NCBI GenBank assembly: GCA_000934455.1
Contig: KN889769.1
Span: forward strand, 20,901 to 84,900
DNA length: 64,000 nucleotides
Origin: Apostichopus parvimensis
Lineage: Eukaryota; Echinodermata; Holothuroidea; Aspidochirotida; Stichopodidae
Direction: 5' to 3'
Shown here: positions 25,301 through 36,400 of the stretch, piece after piece
How the letters are laid out: each line of letters opens with the position of its first letter
How positions within the stretch are numbered: position 1 is the stretch's first letter
The notes under the pieces: generated by a model
The model's input: only the letters and a program-made list of their open reading frames with translations
Databases searched by the model: none
What the model was told of the DNA's origin: nothing
Program-made: the position numbers and the translations under genes

Positions 25301-27286
25301 GTGGGACATACAATTTGCTGTATTGAACTAAACTGTTGACAATGTGGCTGTATATAGCACATAGATTTCTTAGTTAGAGTGAAAGAGTATTTTGTTCAGT
25401 TTGGTCAGCGGCACAAAGTTTCACCCCGTTACAAAATACAGCTTTCAAATTTGAATTAATCTAAACTTGATCTCTTTTGGTAAATTTCCTTACAGAGTAT
25501 GTGGAATGAGAAGAAGCGAAGCACTAAGAAATCAGAAAAGGTCAGTATTGAAATGTACCCTTCCAAGTGACCATCCGATTATTGTGCTATTCTTAAATTA
25601 AAAGCTATTTACTACAGTAACATTTCATGCTTTTGTTGAAATGTGAGCACAAGATTATAATGCCTTCCTGTATAAAATGTGCCCAGACATAGTTCACTGT
25701 GCATGTTAACCCTCTGATTTTATTTACTTTTATCATGAGGGATGATCGAGGTGAAATAATATGAGTGTTTTGCTACGGAACAAACACAGTTCTTAATTCA
25801 GTTAACATGGAGCTAATCTTGTAAACTAAGGCAATGGGATTTTTTTATCATTTTGGTAGTTAAATGCAACTAGAGCTACTTCAATTATGTGTCATTGTTC
25901 TTAGAAAGGTCACTCCATTTAGTAAACAGTTGGTCTTTTCACTCTGCTCATAAAGTCATCCGTGTAACTTGCTTTGAAACTTAAAAGTGTGTCGAAAGAC
26001 TTTTTGGAAAGCCAGACACTTTTCTGAGGTGTGAATAGAAGGGCACCTGTAGTGTAGTAGATATTTCATACATTTCAGTAATATTTTTTAGCCTTTTTAA
26101 GATATGGAGGGAGGTGGGAGGGGCGAACAAAAGATTATGTGCCAACCCTTCCTACCTCACTCTCCCATGGATGTATCTCAATATATATATTTTTTGAAGT
26201 ATATTGCAAAATCTGTATAACACAATCACATTAAGGACAACATTCATAAATTTGATATCATTTACCGAGTTTCTGAATGTTCCGAGTAGATTATATCTCT
26301 GTTTATTTCTTTCCTCAGAGGGATAGTGAACAAATGAAAGCATTGTTTATATCTCTGTTTATTTTTTCCTCAGAGGGATGGTGAACAAATGAAAGCATTG
26401 TTTATATCTCTGTTTATTTTTTCCTCAGAGGGATGGTGAACAAATGAAAGCATTGTTTATATCTCTGTTTATTTTTTCCTCAGAGGGATGGTGAACAAAT
26501 GAAAGCATTGTTTATATCTGCTTTCATGGAGAGTGCTTACCCTGTACTGTACTCAGCGACCCTCCCAGACTACCATTGGCCAGATATCGAATCAGAGCAG
26601 GTATGACAACCCACTCCACTCCACTCCCACCCCATATCCCACCATCCCTTCTCTACTCTCCCTCCCCTGTTGTCCTGGTATGCTGTTGAAGATTTCTGAT
26701 CATCTGTTGTGTTCTAGTTCGGGTTTTTGCAAATTTGATAAAATCCGTCCAAAAATTTAACAAATATCTGTACAAAATTTTCGAACTGTTTACTAAGGTG
26801 ATTATCAAAACTAGAATTAATGACTTTAATGTGTAAAGAAGTAATGACAGTATCTTGTATCTATGTGTCATAGGAATACCATACACTATGATTCTTGAGC
26901 CTCTATTAACTTTGAGATTGAGACAGTGTTTAAGGGACAATCCCCTGTTCTGTAACTTGAACAAGCTGAGATATATCGGTATAAGGTGAATTTGATGAAC
27001 GCTTATACACTAAACAGCATTGTCAAACTTTTGAAATGCTATTAAATGGCCTGGGAAAGAATAATTATGCCCTGATGAATTTCCACTGTTTTACTCGTCT
27101 GAAATTTCTGGTTCATTCTAAAAGACTGTCTCTTCTCAGGTTCGATGGGAGAGTATATCAAACTTCACCGCAGCTTCACATCAGAAGGGCATTCTCACAG
27201 CATTGTTGAGTCCTGGCAAAATGCATACACCCTTCCACACATCAGAGGTTAGCTTCGATATACTTGGAGCCTATACAAACAGGTGA
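2134..27286 (+). CDS. NPHP1: Nephrocystin-1, complete, 29 coding exons
   Basis: Nephrocystin-1 is a scaffold of the ciliary transition zone and cell junctions (NPHP1-4-8 module). Coding exons: 2134-2196, 3109-3197, 3348-3408, 3790-3864, 4303-4364, 5901-6731, 7885-7955, 8282-8618, 9746-9875, 10813-10907, 11814-11883, 12690-12744, 15074-15098 (or 13658-13685), 17276-17318, 17909-17993, 18378-18469, 19420-19495, 20132-20184, 20738-20812, 21495-21567, 21807-21844, 22228-22313, 22724-22800, 23501-23600, 23882-23994, 24706-24779, 25496-25540, 26484-26600, 27140-27286 (TGA). All junctions are GT-AG and all phases agree, giving 3,258 nt and about 1,085 residues. Vertebrate NPHP1 is about 730; the excess lies in the acidic region. 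Diagnostic motifs include [43 protein letters not shown] and LTALLSP. The first donor (AAG|gttcaa) is the weakest call. Confidence 0.96.
4745..5360. repeat. Diverged ~85-bp repeat copies in NPHP1 intron 5
   Basis: Three imperfect copies share the order: catgtagatttgtat, then cattat or cataaat, agcttaa, a purine-rich stretch, and gaatgtattc. They begin near 4750, 4827 and 5273. The rest of intron 5 (4365-5900) shows no other structure. Confidence 0.5.
5901..9875 (+). CDS. NPHP1: NPHP1 exons 6-9: expanded acidic and Lys/Glu-rich segment
   Basis: Exons 5901-6731, 7885-7955, 8282-8618 and 9746-9875 encode about residues 117-573. Vertebrate NPHP1 has only a short Glu-rich stretch here, known as a CK2-phosphorylated acidic cluster that binds PACS-1. 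The 831-nt exon 6 begins with Asp/Glu, contains [16 protein letters not shown], then about 85 residues of alternating Lys and Glu predicted to form a long charged helix, then Glu and about eleven consecutive Asp, and ends [12 protein letters not shown]. Exons 8 and 9 add further Asp/Glu runs around a Ser/Lys linker. Reading frame and splice phases are kept throughout, so this is coding, not a repeat invasion of an intron. Serine-rich antisense open frames here are shadows. Confidence 0.9.
6732..7884. other. NPHP1 intron 6, no gene seen
   Basis: AT-rich intron with consensus ends. The only noted site is GTTACC-AT-GGTTAC near 7449, a weak X-box-like palindrome. Confidence 0.7.
10390..10630 (-). 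mobile_element. tRNA-derived SINE in NPHP1 intron 9
   Basis: Read on the minus strand from 10630, the sequence has a pol III box A-like word (tagcctagtggttaacg) and a box B (ggttcgattcc) about 35-40 bases later, as in a tRNA-derived SINE head. It continues into an unrelated body ending near a tatgtatgtata microsatellite at 10390. No terminal duplications were established. Confidence 0.75.
10813..11883 (+). CDS. NPHP1: NPHP1 exons 10-11: SH3 domain
   Basis: Exons 10813-10907 and 11814-11883 encode residues about 574-628. The ALYDY-like strand reads [20 protein letters not shown], then VVTIL. After the intron come the tandem Trp of [13 protein letters not shown] and the closing MVPSTYLK. All main ligand-groove positions (acidic RT loop, first Trp, Pro, Tyr) are present, so the domain should bind proline-rich partners as in vertebrate NPHP1. 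The intron splits the domain after ILSTR. Confidence 0.96.
12690..12744 (+). CDS. NPHP1: NPHP1 exon 12, linker after SH3
   Basis: A 55-nt exon behind a (tc)n-rich acceptor tract. It encodes [18 protein letters not shown] and ends in phase 1, donor gtaggt. The linker is acidic, as in the vertebrate protein. Confidence 0.85.
12787..13085 (+). mobile_element. tRNA-derived SINE in NPHP1 intron 12
   Basis: The head has a box A-like word (tggctaaggcgtcgg) and box B (ggttcgattcatgcc). The body ends in the tail gcgctttgagacc ... ataaagcgctatataaa followed by an (att)n-like end. This plan, tRNA head plus AAGCGC tail, is typical of SINEs in marine invertebrates. It is a different family from the element at 10390-10630. 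Confidence 0.8.
13658..13685 (+). CDS. NPHP1: Candidate alternative NPHP1 mini-exon 13a
   Basis: A 28-nt segment with a strong T-rich acceptor tract and donor gtatat. It enters in phase 1 and leaves in phase 2, encoding DADENFSPR. The exon at 15074-15098 has the same phases. Joining both gives an immediate stop, so at most one can be used in a functional message. It may also be a chance match. Confidence 0.35.
13770..14623. repeat. ~400-bp duplication flanking an N gap (probable haplotype artefact)
   Basis: Sequence 13770-14172 and 14223-14623 are near-identical, separated by exactly 50 N. They differ by scattered single-base changes and a short T-run indel. This is what two alleles of the same locus look like when an assembler joins contig ends without merging the overlap. 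It lies in an intron and breaks no exon. Confidence 0.85.
15074..15098 (+). CDS. NPHP1: NPHP1 exon 13 (13b), acidic linker
   Basis: A 25-nt exon with pyrimidine-rich acceptor and donor gtaaat. It encodes DTVDDKED and keeps the frame between exon 12 (phase 1) and exon 14 (phase 2). It is preferred over the 13658 candidate because its acidic content fits the linker. Confidence 0.6.
15340..15800. repeat. Purine-rich tract in NPHP1 intron 13
   Basis: About 450 bp with the plus strand dominated by A and G, including agagaggtag words and runs of eight or nine G. No fixed repeat unit. The long minus-strand open frame here is a by-product of the composition. The rest of 15099-17275 is AT-rich intron, with a long G run near 17133-17152. 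Confidence 0.7.
17276..27286 (+). CDS. NPHP1: NPHP1 exons 14-29: nephrocystin homology region
   Basis: Sixteen small exons encode the C-terminal ~430 residues, the most conserved part of the family, which in vertebrates binds NPHP4 and filamin and supports homotypic interaction. Landmarks in order: [159 protein letters not shown] and [15 protein letters not shown]. The message ends with AYTNR and TGA at 27284-27286. Two junctions are abnormal in structure: exon 22 donor and exon 28 acceptor sit inside tandem arrays. Confidence 0.96.
18861..19141. repeat. Two-copy ~135-bp tandem repeat, NPHP1 intron 16
   Basis: Two diverged copies (about 18861-18996 and 18998-19141) share gaagggaaggt, ttgagtacaagaag, attgtttttggtggagg, ggggtcaccaggggtcaaat-like and cttgtaaac blocks in the same order. 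It looks like a dispersed genomic repeat. An (aatatatgt)n tract follows at 19318-19395. Confidence 0.7.
22290..22494 (+). repeat. ~35-bp tandem array spanning the donor of NPHP1 exon 22
   Basis: The last ~20 bases of exon 22 with its donor (cctatcatcaataa|gtaagt) are repeated downstream about five more times at 35-36 bp spacing. GT positions are 22314 (used), 22350, 22385, 22420, a degraded copy at 22456 (gttacc) and a last one at 22484. Units also carry a gggggga run. Use of any downstream donor would include AAT AAG TAA, an in-frame stop. Confidence 0.92.
26292..26518 (+). repeat. 55-bp tandem array spanning the acceptor of NPHP1 exon 28
   Basis: Four copies of a 55-bp unit contain the pyrimidine tract, AG and the first ~33 bases of exon 28. 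The AG dinucleotides are at 26317, 26372, 26427 and 26482. The first copy differs by a single base (agtgaa for ggtgaa) in the exon-like part. Only the last AG gives an open frame. Entry at any earlier copy reads through the next pyrimidine tract into TGG TGA. Confidence 0.93.
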
Positions 27287-27329
27287 AAGGGAGGATTTGA
27301 TCCTTAAAAGTGACGATAACTGCTGAACT

Positions 27330-27560
27330 TGAGGTTTGATGCTTGACGGGAAGGTTAGATGCTTGACGGGAAGGTTTGATGCTTGACGAGAAGGTTTGAT
27401 GCTTGACGGGAAGGTTTGATGCTTGACGGGAAGGTTTGATGCTTGACTGGAAGGTTTGATGATTGACGGGAAGGTTTGATGCTTGACAGGAAGGTTTGAT
27501 GCTTGACAGGAAGGTTTGATGCTTGATGGGAAGAATTGATGATTGGCAGGAAGGATCATG
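27330..27560. repeat. 20-bp minisatellite in the NPHP1 3' UTR
   Basis: About eleven copies of gaaggtttgatgcttgacgg with few changes, starting about 45 bases after the NPHP1 stop. A minus-strand open frame with repeated peptide words arises from the repeat and is not called as a gene. Confidence 0.92.
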
Positions 27561-27619
27561 AATTTATATTGGTCATCATCTGGAGAGAACTGGTGATTGA
27601 TTTGTGACAGCATCACATT

Positions 27620-28345
27620 CCAGAGTTACATTTCAAGTGATGTCATATGGACTGTATGAGAAGTGACAAGTGGTGTTCATCTGGAAGGGTTTTCCTGAAG
27701 TTGACATCATTGTTTACAGAGGTATCACATTAATGAAAATACAAGTAAATCAACAGTCATGCATCTGTTGTTACATTACTAGTACATTGGCCGGTATGAG
27801 AAGTGACAAGTGGCATTCACCTGGAGGTGGATTTCTGAAAAAGTTGTGAGATCATTCCTAACAGAGGTAAATTCCACCCTGTGTGACATCAAAATTTAAG
27901 ATACCAGTTAATCACCAGTCATAGGTCAGATGTTATACTTCTGGTAACTTGGATGTCATGAGAAGTGATAAGTCATGTTTGCCTGAGGTGAATTTCTGGA
28001 ATAGTTGTGACATCATTCCTAACAGGTAAATTCTACCCTGTGTGACAGTGCAACATAAGATACCAGTGAATCACCAGTCATAGGATAGATGTTATACTTC
28101 TGGTATCTTGGACGGTATGAGAGTGATGTTTGCCTGGAGGTAAATTTCTGGCATAGTTGTGACATCATTCCTAACAGAGGTACATTCCACCCTGTGTGAC
28201 AGCACAATTCAAGATAACAGTCAATCACCAGTCATAGGACAGATGTTATACTTCAGGTACTGTGGACGGTATGAGGAGTCACAAGTGGCGTTCACCTGGA
28301 AGTGAATTTCTGAAATAGTTGTGACATCATTCCTAACAGAGGTTA
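27620..28345. repeat. ~160-bp tandem array downstream of NPHP1
   Basis: About five diverged copies share tatgagaagtgacaagtgg, tcacctggaggtgaatttct, gttgtgacatcattcctaac, ccaccctgtgtgacagca and tcaccagtcataggacagat. A sixth, weaker copy may extend to about 28620. It is probably in the 3' UTR or just past the transcript end. Confidence 0.85.
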
Positions 28346-28994
28346 AGTGGTATGTGATAGTATGATCCGGATGTGTAGGATATGTCATAGGATCGTTGCT
28401 GTAATACAAGGATTGTATAACAAATATCCAAACTGGAGAGAATTTTAAATTTTGAGGTTATGACATCATCAGTTTATATAGCTTAAATCCACCCTGTGAC
28501 AGATTGTGTTTTGTTACTATTGAATACCTATTATAGTCTTTGATCTGATGTGATAGTGTAGTACAAATGATGGTGTTCATGTGGAGCAGGTTAATGGAAG
28601 AGTTATGAAAAGCATTGATTACAAGGGTATATGTCACCTTGTTCTCTCTTTAGTCCAATAGAAAGTTCATATTGGGACTTAAACATTCCAAAGCAGATTA
28701 ATTCAGAAATGATAAATGCAGGTGTAAAGATGATCAAGAGAAGACATTAAAACACAGCAATTTAATCTGCCTTTTCTTTATTTTTAATTTGTCAATTTTA
28801 TATCTGTATTCATGTTTCTCGTAAGAGAGTTTAATCAAGAAAATGACCAAAATCGTTCAAATTTTGTAGCAAAATTGTATCCAAATGATATAAACTTCAA
28901 GCTCCAACATCTATCTCCACCTACCGGAAATCAATTTCATTCTTTCAATCTATTGAAAAACTTGTTCACAAAACAGATTGTACAACCTATTTCC

Positions 28995-29000
28995 AATAAA
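28995..29000 (+). terminator. Candidate poly(A) signal for NPHP1
   Basis: AATAAA in a T-rich context, the clearest canonical hexamer I noted after the NPHP1 stop. It implies a 3' UTR of about 1.7 kb that includes both repeat arrays. An earlier non-canonical site is possible. Confidence 0.35.
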
Positions 29001-29538
29001 CTTGATTTTATTTTTTCCTTTGACATTTTGTATCAAACATTTACCTTGATTTAACCATATTTATTTAAAAAAATATGATAACACAAAAAACATTTGAAAG
29101 CCTTACACTCAACTCATACATGAAAACACCCAATAATCCACATCTGATCTAGAAAAACTCCATAGAAAATGTTCTTGTCTGTGAAGGATATATAGGACGG
29201 AGGGAATGAATTTTTTGGTTCATGGAAATGCATTTTCCTTCAAATCTACCCTTTAATTTATGCATAACTATGATAATAATGTATCTTAACATTATGCATG
29301 ATATGCATCTCATGATTCGAATTATCAAATCAACAAAATATATGCATTTCCCATATAAATCACTTTTTCAGTGATTTTTTTGGCCCCTCCTGTATCCAAG
29401 GCAGTGGTGGTCTTTACAAATGATATGAATGTGCACATCAGCTAAAAAGTAGCCTAAAGACTTCATGATGAAGAATTTTAAAATTAAACCTAATATATGC
29501 AAATAAGACCATGCCATCAGCCCAGGAAGACTTTCCCC

Positions 29539-29544
29539 TTTATT
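29539..29544 (-). terminator. Candidate poly(A) signal for the M28B peptidase
   Basis: TTTATT on the plus strand (AATAAA on the gene strand), about 950 bases beyond the stop. I noted no canonical hexamer closer to the stop. Confidence 0.35.
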
Positions 29545-30492
29545 GAATAATTGTTTGACAAGTTTTAATGAAAGCTGACCAGGAAATAATCATAAAAGAA
29601 ATGTTAACAACATTGTTGAAAAAACATTAACAATATTATGTTATAAAAAATTTGCTGATTTAACTTAACTTTAATAACAATGCACTAAACAACCAGTAAC
29701 CTTCCACCATAAATTGTAAATTAGCATTTTTTTTTTCCAAATTAATTTCATGACAATGCAGGGAACAATTCAGTGTTTACATTTTGCTTAGAACTTTTGA
29801 CTGTTGTTAGCGAGTTCTGTTTACTGAACAATAAAACAGAGTTAAGATTTCGTGTATACACAAAAAAAGTGATACATCTTTGTCATCGAGCATTTAACAG
29901 TTGCGTCCATTTTGCCCGACAATTTGTAATGTGATACCCGATGAAAAAATTCCCTGCTGTGTACAACAAACCCGGAGGAACAAATTTAGAAGTGCAAATC
30001 TGAATGTTTCACCTTAAAAGAAATGAAAGAATAATTCCATTCAGTTTTACAGATTAAAAAATAAAAGGCACCAACTCTGTTATGCATAATGCAGTAGCTA
30101 ACCACAGTCATCACATCATGTAGGAATATGTTGATAAAAATGAGCAATAAAGTACACCACAATGATAGCGTAAATGATTGATTATAGGAAAGTTAATAAA
30201 AAACAGCACAAGATAAAAAATTATCTTGTGAAGCATGTGAATAAGGCTGTAAGTCACATTCCAATGCATTTCTTCGGCATGACATGCTAAAAATGGTAAT
30301 AAAAATAGGTTGTATGGCGAAGAAATAAAATATAATTTTAATAAATTGGAGAGAACATAAAAATTATAACCAAGAAATGGCAATCTTCAGGATAAAATTA
30401 TTCCACTTTGTTACACTAAGATCTTCAAAACATTTGCGTGGTGTCTGAAAGCATTTTACTCTGGACAAGAAGCTCACTCTTTCTGAACTTGA

Positions 30493-33400
30493 TCAGGGTC
30501 TTGCATGTAGTTCTCCAACTTCTACAAGAGTATTTGCTGCTGATTGGATGGTGAAGGCTATCACAGACATGTGCTTTTCCAGTTCAGCCCATTTACTGTC
30601 GTTATCCATACCGTTTTCGATGTCGTACATTAGATCCATGATTCCGGGGAAGATATCACCAAAGTAACCATCCTTGCTGCTTGGGGCAAACACAATATGT
30701 CTGTAAAAGTAACAGTGGGACAATTTTAAGGCCAAGAGTAAGAATTTCTATGAAAATATTCAGAAATTGATTGCCTGCTGTAACAAAACCCATCAATAAA
30801 GAGAATACACCATGTTAGGTTAGTTTTGAACTGCACATTTCATCAAAAATATATCATGTACCTTTGATGAGTAGCTATTGTCATCCTTCTACTTCAGTGG
30901 GGAGGTAGAGGGGGAGGATGGGCAGGGGAGGGGAGGAGGGTGGGGAGGAGAGGAGAGAAAGAAAGGTGGTGGCAGGGAAGGGGAATGGGAGATGGAAAAG
31001 GTAGTGGAGAGGGAGGGAGGGTGAGAAGTGGTAGGGAGGAAGGTATGGAAGATAAAGGAGAGGGTATTGGTGCAAAAAGGCAATACTACCCGTTTAACTG
31101 AACAAAAGATGTTTAAAATACATATGTGAATTAACATGCCAGTTTGTCATCCGGAGAGAACCTAGGGCTTTAAATTAAGAATATGCAAGATTTATTAATT
31201 CCTTTCCGATGTAAACAAAGTTATTAAACAACCCATTTACAAGATTAACTTTAAGAAGATTAGCTGCACTACCTGACCAAGGGGCGATTTGGTAGCCCCA
31301 TAGGGTCTATGAACGCGCTTTCCATCAACATGAGCTGATCGTTAACCTTTCGGACGGCAAAAGGGCTGAAACGAAAAGATTGATGAATGTAAAACGTAGA
31401 GAGTTACAAGAGTCGATGGATTGGATGGTATGATTCTGTTCTCCTGTTTGAAGGAGTACTTTGTTTACAATCTGACCAAAACACTTTGTAATATTTATCC
31501 CAAATGTGCAATCCACACACTGTTCATTACCAATTAGTAACGATAATCACTTAACGTACACACTTTGACAAACATTTTACAGCCATCCTTAAAACTATTT
31601 GACCGTTCTGAGACAATTCATTGTCAAAGTGAACAAACTACCCAGTGTCATTTGAAGGATTACTTGAAGGGCAGGATACCCAGTGAAATAAATCTGTAAG
31701 AATATTTTGCAAGCCAAAACATGCTAAGGCTTGAGCCTATATATGTTGTTGGCATTTAACACACTGAACCACATAACCAATTGTGGTGAAGGGTAAATCA
31801 AAGGACATATATACTAATACCTTTTTTAAGTAAACAGATTAATTGATTACATTGATTGATTTTCATTCTTTCCATTTTTCTACTACCAAGACTTCCCTTA
31901 ATAGTTAAACATCATATATATGCAACCACCATGCACCACCTCAACCACCATGCACCACCTCAACCACCATGCACCACCTCAACCACCATGCACCACTTCT
32001 CTGCTGTATTAATTACCTGTCTTCATATCTTTTGTGTAGGATTCTAGCTTCGAGAGCCTGGCCAGCCACAGTGAAGTAATTAAGGGCAATATCGATTGCA
32101 TCTGTAGAAGATAAACAAACAAAAATAATTGAAACAATGTCAAACCAGAACTCTGTGCATTTTCAATGAGAGAATAAAAGTCAATGTTATTATATAAAAT
32201 AATTAAGAGACTTGCCTCTGGAAGACTTGGAAATGGACCAAAGTTTTCAAAAACAATATTTTTCCATTTATTTTTTGGAATATACTTGATTGTATGGTGC
32301 AATGTGTCTTCTTTACAATTCAAATTCCAATTATATGACAATAAGTTTGCAGTCAAATATGTTAAAACTTCATGAAGCACGGGTAGATGAAGGGAAGCAG
32401 TGAGTTTGAAATAATGTTGAAAAAACTAATCGATTTCCACACATGCAAACATCCAGCAGAAGAGTGGCAAGTTTTCAACATAAGGAACAAAATATTTATT
32501 AAATGTTAGTTTTGGCATTTTAATGGAGTAGAAAGAATTCACTCCAATGCAAAATAGGCCTGTAGCAGAGATCCCAGTAGCGATGGAAACAGTTAATACT
32601 TATATATTCAAACTACACGAGGCATTTCAGGTTCAGAAAAATAAGTCTACCCAGGTAAAAATACTGATCTACTATGTAAGCATATGCTTTATGCAGACTA
32701 TCAGACTGATCTACAATGTAGCAGACACTCTATACAAATAAATAGACTGACATGTAATGCACACAGACACTCTATTAACGTAAATAGACTGATGTGTTAT
32801 GCACACAGACACAACCAAAGTAAATAGACTGATATATTATATCAGCAAACATTCTATCAAGGTAAACAGACTGATAAACTACATAAGCAGATGTTATGTC
32901 CAGATAAACTAATCTACTATGTTAGCAGATGCTCTATGCAGACTATCAGACTGATATACAATGTAGCAGACACTCTATACAAGCAAATAGACTGACATGT
33001 AATGCACACAGACACACTACTAAAGTAAATAGACTGATATATTATGTAAGCAGACATTCTATCAAGGTAAACATACTGATAATGCTATCTCCAGATAAAC
33101 AAACTCATCTACTATGTAAGCAGATGCTCTATGCACACTATCAGACTGATTTACAATGTAGCAGACACTCTATACAAGTTAATTGACACATGTTATGCAC
33201 AGATACTCCATTATAGTAAATAGACTAATATATTATGTAAGCAGACATTCTATCCAGGTAAACAGACTGATAATGCTATGTCCAGATAAACTCATCTACT
33301 ATGTAATAATATGGAAGACACCCATGGTTTTGCACTATAATTTTGATTCCTTATAACCTACCAAACGATAGTCCATGTGTGGCCATCTTTTCTTCGTAAG

Positions 33401-36400
33401 CCTCTTTCAGTCCGTCTGGTCCATCCAGGGATCGTCTCATCTTGAGAGCATAATCGGACGCCTTGAAGGGCAGAATGAGGGAGTCCGCTAAATTCCTGGC
33501 CAATTCCGCACATACCCTGGCAATAACACGGTGATACTCAAAGGAAGGATCTAAGATGTCATTCACGAGATAGAAGGTCTCGTACATGGAATGGTAGAGA
33601 GGATAGCCTGCTAGACCTGATGCCTGCCAAACAGAAAGAATAGAAGAAAGAAAATAATCAGGGCATGGAGTTGGTTTTGAATTTGTTGTGCTCTGAAGGT
33701 TAATATAAAACACAACAGAACATTACTTGGAAGAGTCATGACCATACACCACTTCTTGAGGTATGGAGAGCCATTTGTGACAAAACATCATCAAGTTCAC
33801 ACCTCAGGGTGATTTTATTGATTCATATCATTTGACAAGACAGTCAAGTGCTATATGTCACCTCTAATATCTTGCCCAGGTGCCAAAGCTACAAACTTTC
33901 TGTGGAATGAATTGACAAAGCCAACAATGACAAAATACTACTTTTTTAAAGAAAAATCACCCAACAATGAGCCTGGGCTCAAAACGCCAAACAACATAGA
34001 GCCTGGGCTCGAACGCCAAACAACATAGAGTCTGGGCTTGAACGCCCAAAAAATTGATCTATCTATCTCTCAAGCCCAGTGCCCTTAAATTTAGAATGTA
34101 ACCAGTGATTATGACGTTGGCACGCCAAGTATAAAAGTATCATACGTCCCTTCGAAAGGGAAAATATACTACTGATGATATTGATCAAACAACGATACTT
34201 ACAGAGTCATAAGTATACCTCAGATCCACTGCCGGTACTCCAAGTCTGCTTAACAGGACTGCATAGTCACTTCCTGACCCAACATTGGATATGCTGTGGA
34301 AAGTATGAAACAGCCACATGGCCATTAAACGCAATGCAATCGATTGTGAAAAGTATTAAAGATGAGACAATAAAACATAGTATAGGTAACATAACTCTTC
34401 TTTTCACAAATACCTGAATAGACAGCTGTCCATCATTTTACAGCCCATCATTTTACATCATTGCTGTTGTCCAAACAACATGATCTGTTATTTTCAACTT
34501 CAACACATCCCTACAACACCTAATAAACTATAGGTCTGATGCCAACCCCTTTGTTGGTGAGATTATCTGCATATTCTGCACGCCTTACATAAAAGTACGT
34601 ACCCTGGGATATCCTCATTCCAATTAACAACATGTAAATCGGTATTCAACCTGAAACAGCCATTGCACCTGCTACAACCTCCTTTACAGTGACAGTGTAT
34701 GTATCATTCATCTCATCACTTTGATTCCTCTGTTCAACAGAGATGGTGAGTGCATGAGTATTCTGTACGACTATATGGACGAGACACTTCTAGGAAGAAA
34801 TCAAAGATTCAACAACAGAGATTTGCATGACAATCAAGAACTTACAATGGCACATTAAGATTGTTATCCTTCATTCGTCTCAACCAAGTATCATAAACAT
34901 TACTTGAATGACCTTGAAATGGAGCGTCAGGAACCTGAAACGATAAACGAAAAAAAAGTATGATGTTAAAACTTTACCTTTACTTCCAAGTCTTTATGCT
35001 ACAGAAGATATTCATGATACAACAATAAGTATCTATCCTGCTTCCACCACCCTGCCTACCCTTCACCCCTGCCCACAATTCACCCCTGCCTACCCTTCAC
35101 CCTTGCCACCCTTCACCCCTGCCCACCCTTCACCCCTGCCCACCCTTCACCCCTGCCTACCCTTCACCCTTGCCCAACCTTCACCCCTGCCCAACCTTCA
35201 CCCCTATCCACCCTTCACCCCTGCCTACTCTTCACCCCTGCCAACTCTTCACCCCTGCCCACCCTTCACCCCTGCCCACCCTTCACCCCTGCCCACCCTT
35301 CACCCCTACCCATGCTTCACCCCTGCCTACCCTTCACCCCTGCCTACTCTTCACCCCTGCCCACTCTTCACCCCTGCCCACTCTTCACCCCTACCCACCC
35401 TTCACCCCTGCCTACCCTTCATTCCTACAAAATGGATTTACTTACAGATATTTAACATAATGAATGAATTAAGTATCCTCTACCCTAACTCCTATTTCCA
35501 ATCACCTTCCCCAACCCTCTTCTCCCTTCCCTTGCCCTGTATCCATAAAAGAATGCTTACAGATTATTTACACTTTAATAATATGCTATAATAATACACT
35601 ATACACTATAATAATACATAAATCACTATAAGTATCCTCCCTGTTTCCACAACCACCCATTGTCCACATTAAACTAAGGATTCTTTAACTTGATGTGTGA
35701 ATCAATAAGTACCTTCTACACTAAGGGAATTTTCCCCTTAATGTCAGATAAGTTGCGTCTCTTGGGGGACGGGGGGGGGGGGGCTAAATATAAAGAATTA
35801 CCCATTAGTTTCAAATAAAATTCCTTGCAATATCCAGCTGAAGGTTTTAAGGTAAAATAACAATCCTATTATACATACATACCGCTTTAGTTGCATCATA
35901 CAATGCATTGTACAAATTTGGTGTCGCTTTTCCGCGGAAGGTAAAATTTCCTTGTACAGCAATGTCAATATTGATGTAGGCAACGGCTCTCTCCACTAAA
36001 GGCCTTGTGAATTCCTACAGAGTATATTAGGAAAACGAACAAATAAATACACAATCATCATATTACACTCAAAACTAGTACAAGCAATCCAATATTTAAG
36101 ATTATTTAGTGACCCAACTCAACTTGAATTAACTTTTCTTCCAAAATGATGAATTATGCACGAATTTGCCCAATTTTACAGAAATAATGAATCCTACACT
36201 CTTTCTACCTGTTTTTGTTCTCTTCTGTATTGCTAAGGTTCTTGCACAACTAATGTATAACATCCGAGGTCATTTTCTTGATAATAATGTTATATTTCAT
36301 CTGCAAATTCGGTTTTCATAAAACAAAATTTTACATTTCATGGCTGCCCGCGATATTACTACTTGCTAACTAATGGCCACCCAAGCCTCTCCGGACAAAT

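Larger units (their letters stand above)
28346..30492. other. Convergent intergenic / 3' UTR region
   Basis: AT-rich sequence between the NPHP1 3' repeats and the stop codon of the minus-strand peptidase. It holds candidate poly(A) signals for both strands and no coding exon. Short open frames here have no protein-like composition. Confidence 0.7.

Noticed and set aside
27242-27616. Minus-strand 124-residue open frame with repeated peptide
   Set aside because: It is produced by the 20-bp minisatellite with a 60-bp reading period and overlaps the end of NPHP1; no independent gene evidence.
35103-35591. Plus-strand 162-residue Pro/His/Thr repeat open frame
   Set aside because: It is the 17-bp minisatellite read in frame, antisense within a peptidase intron.
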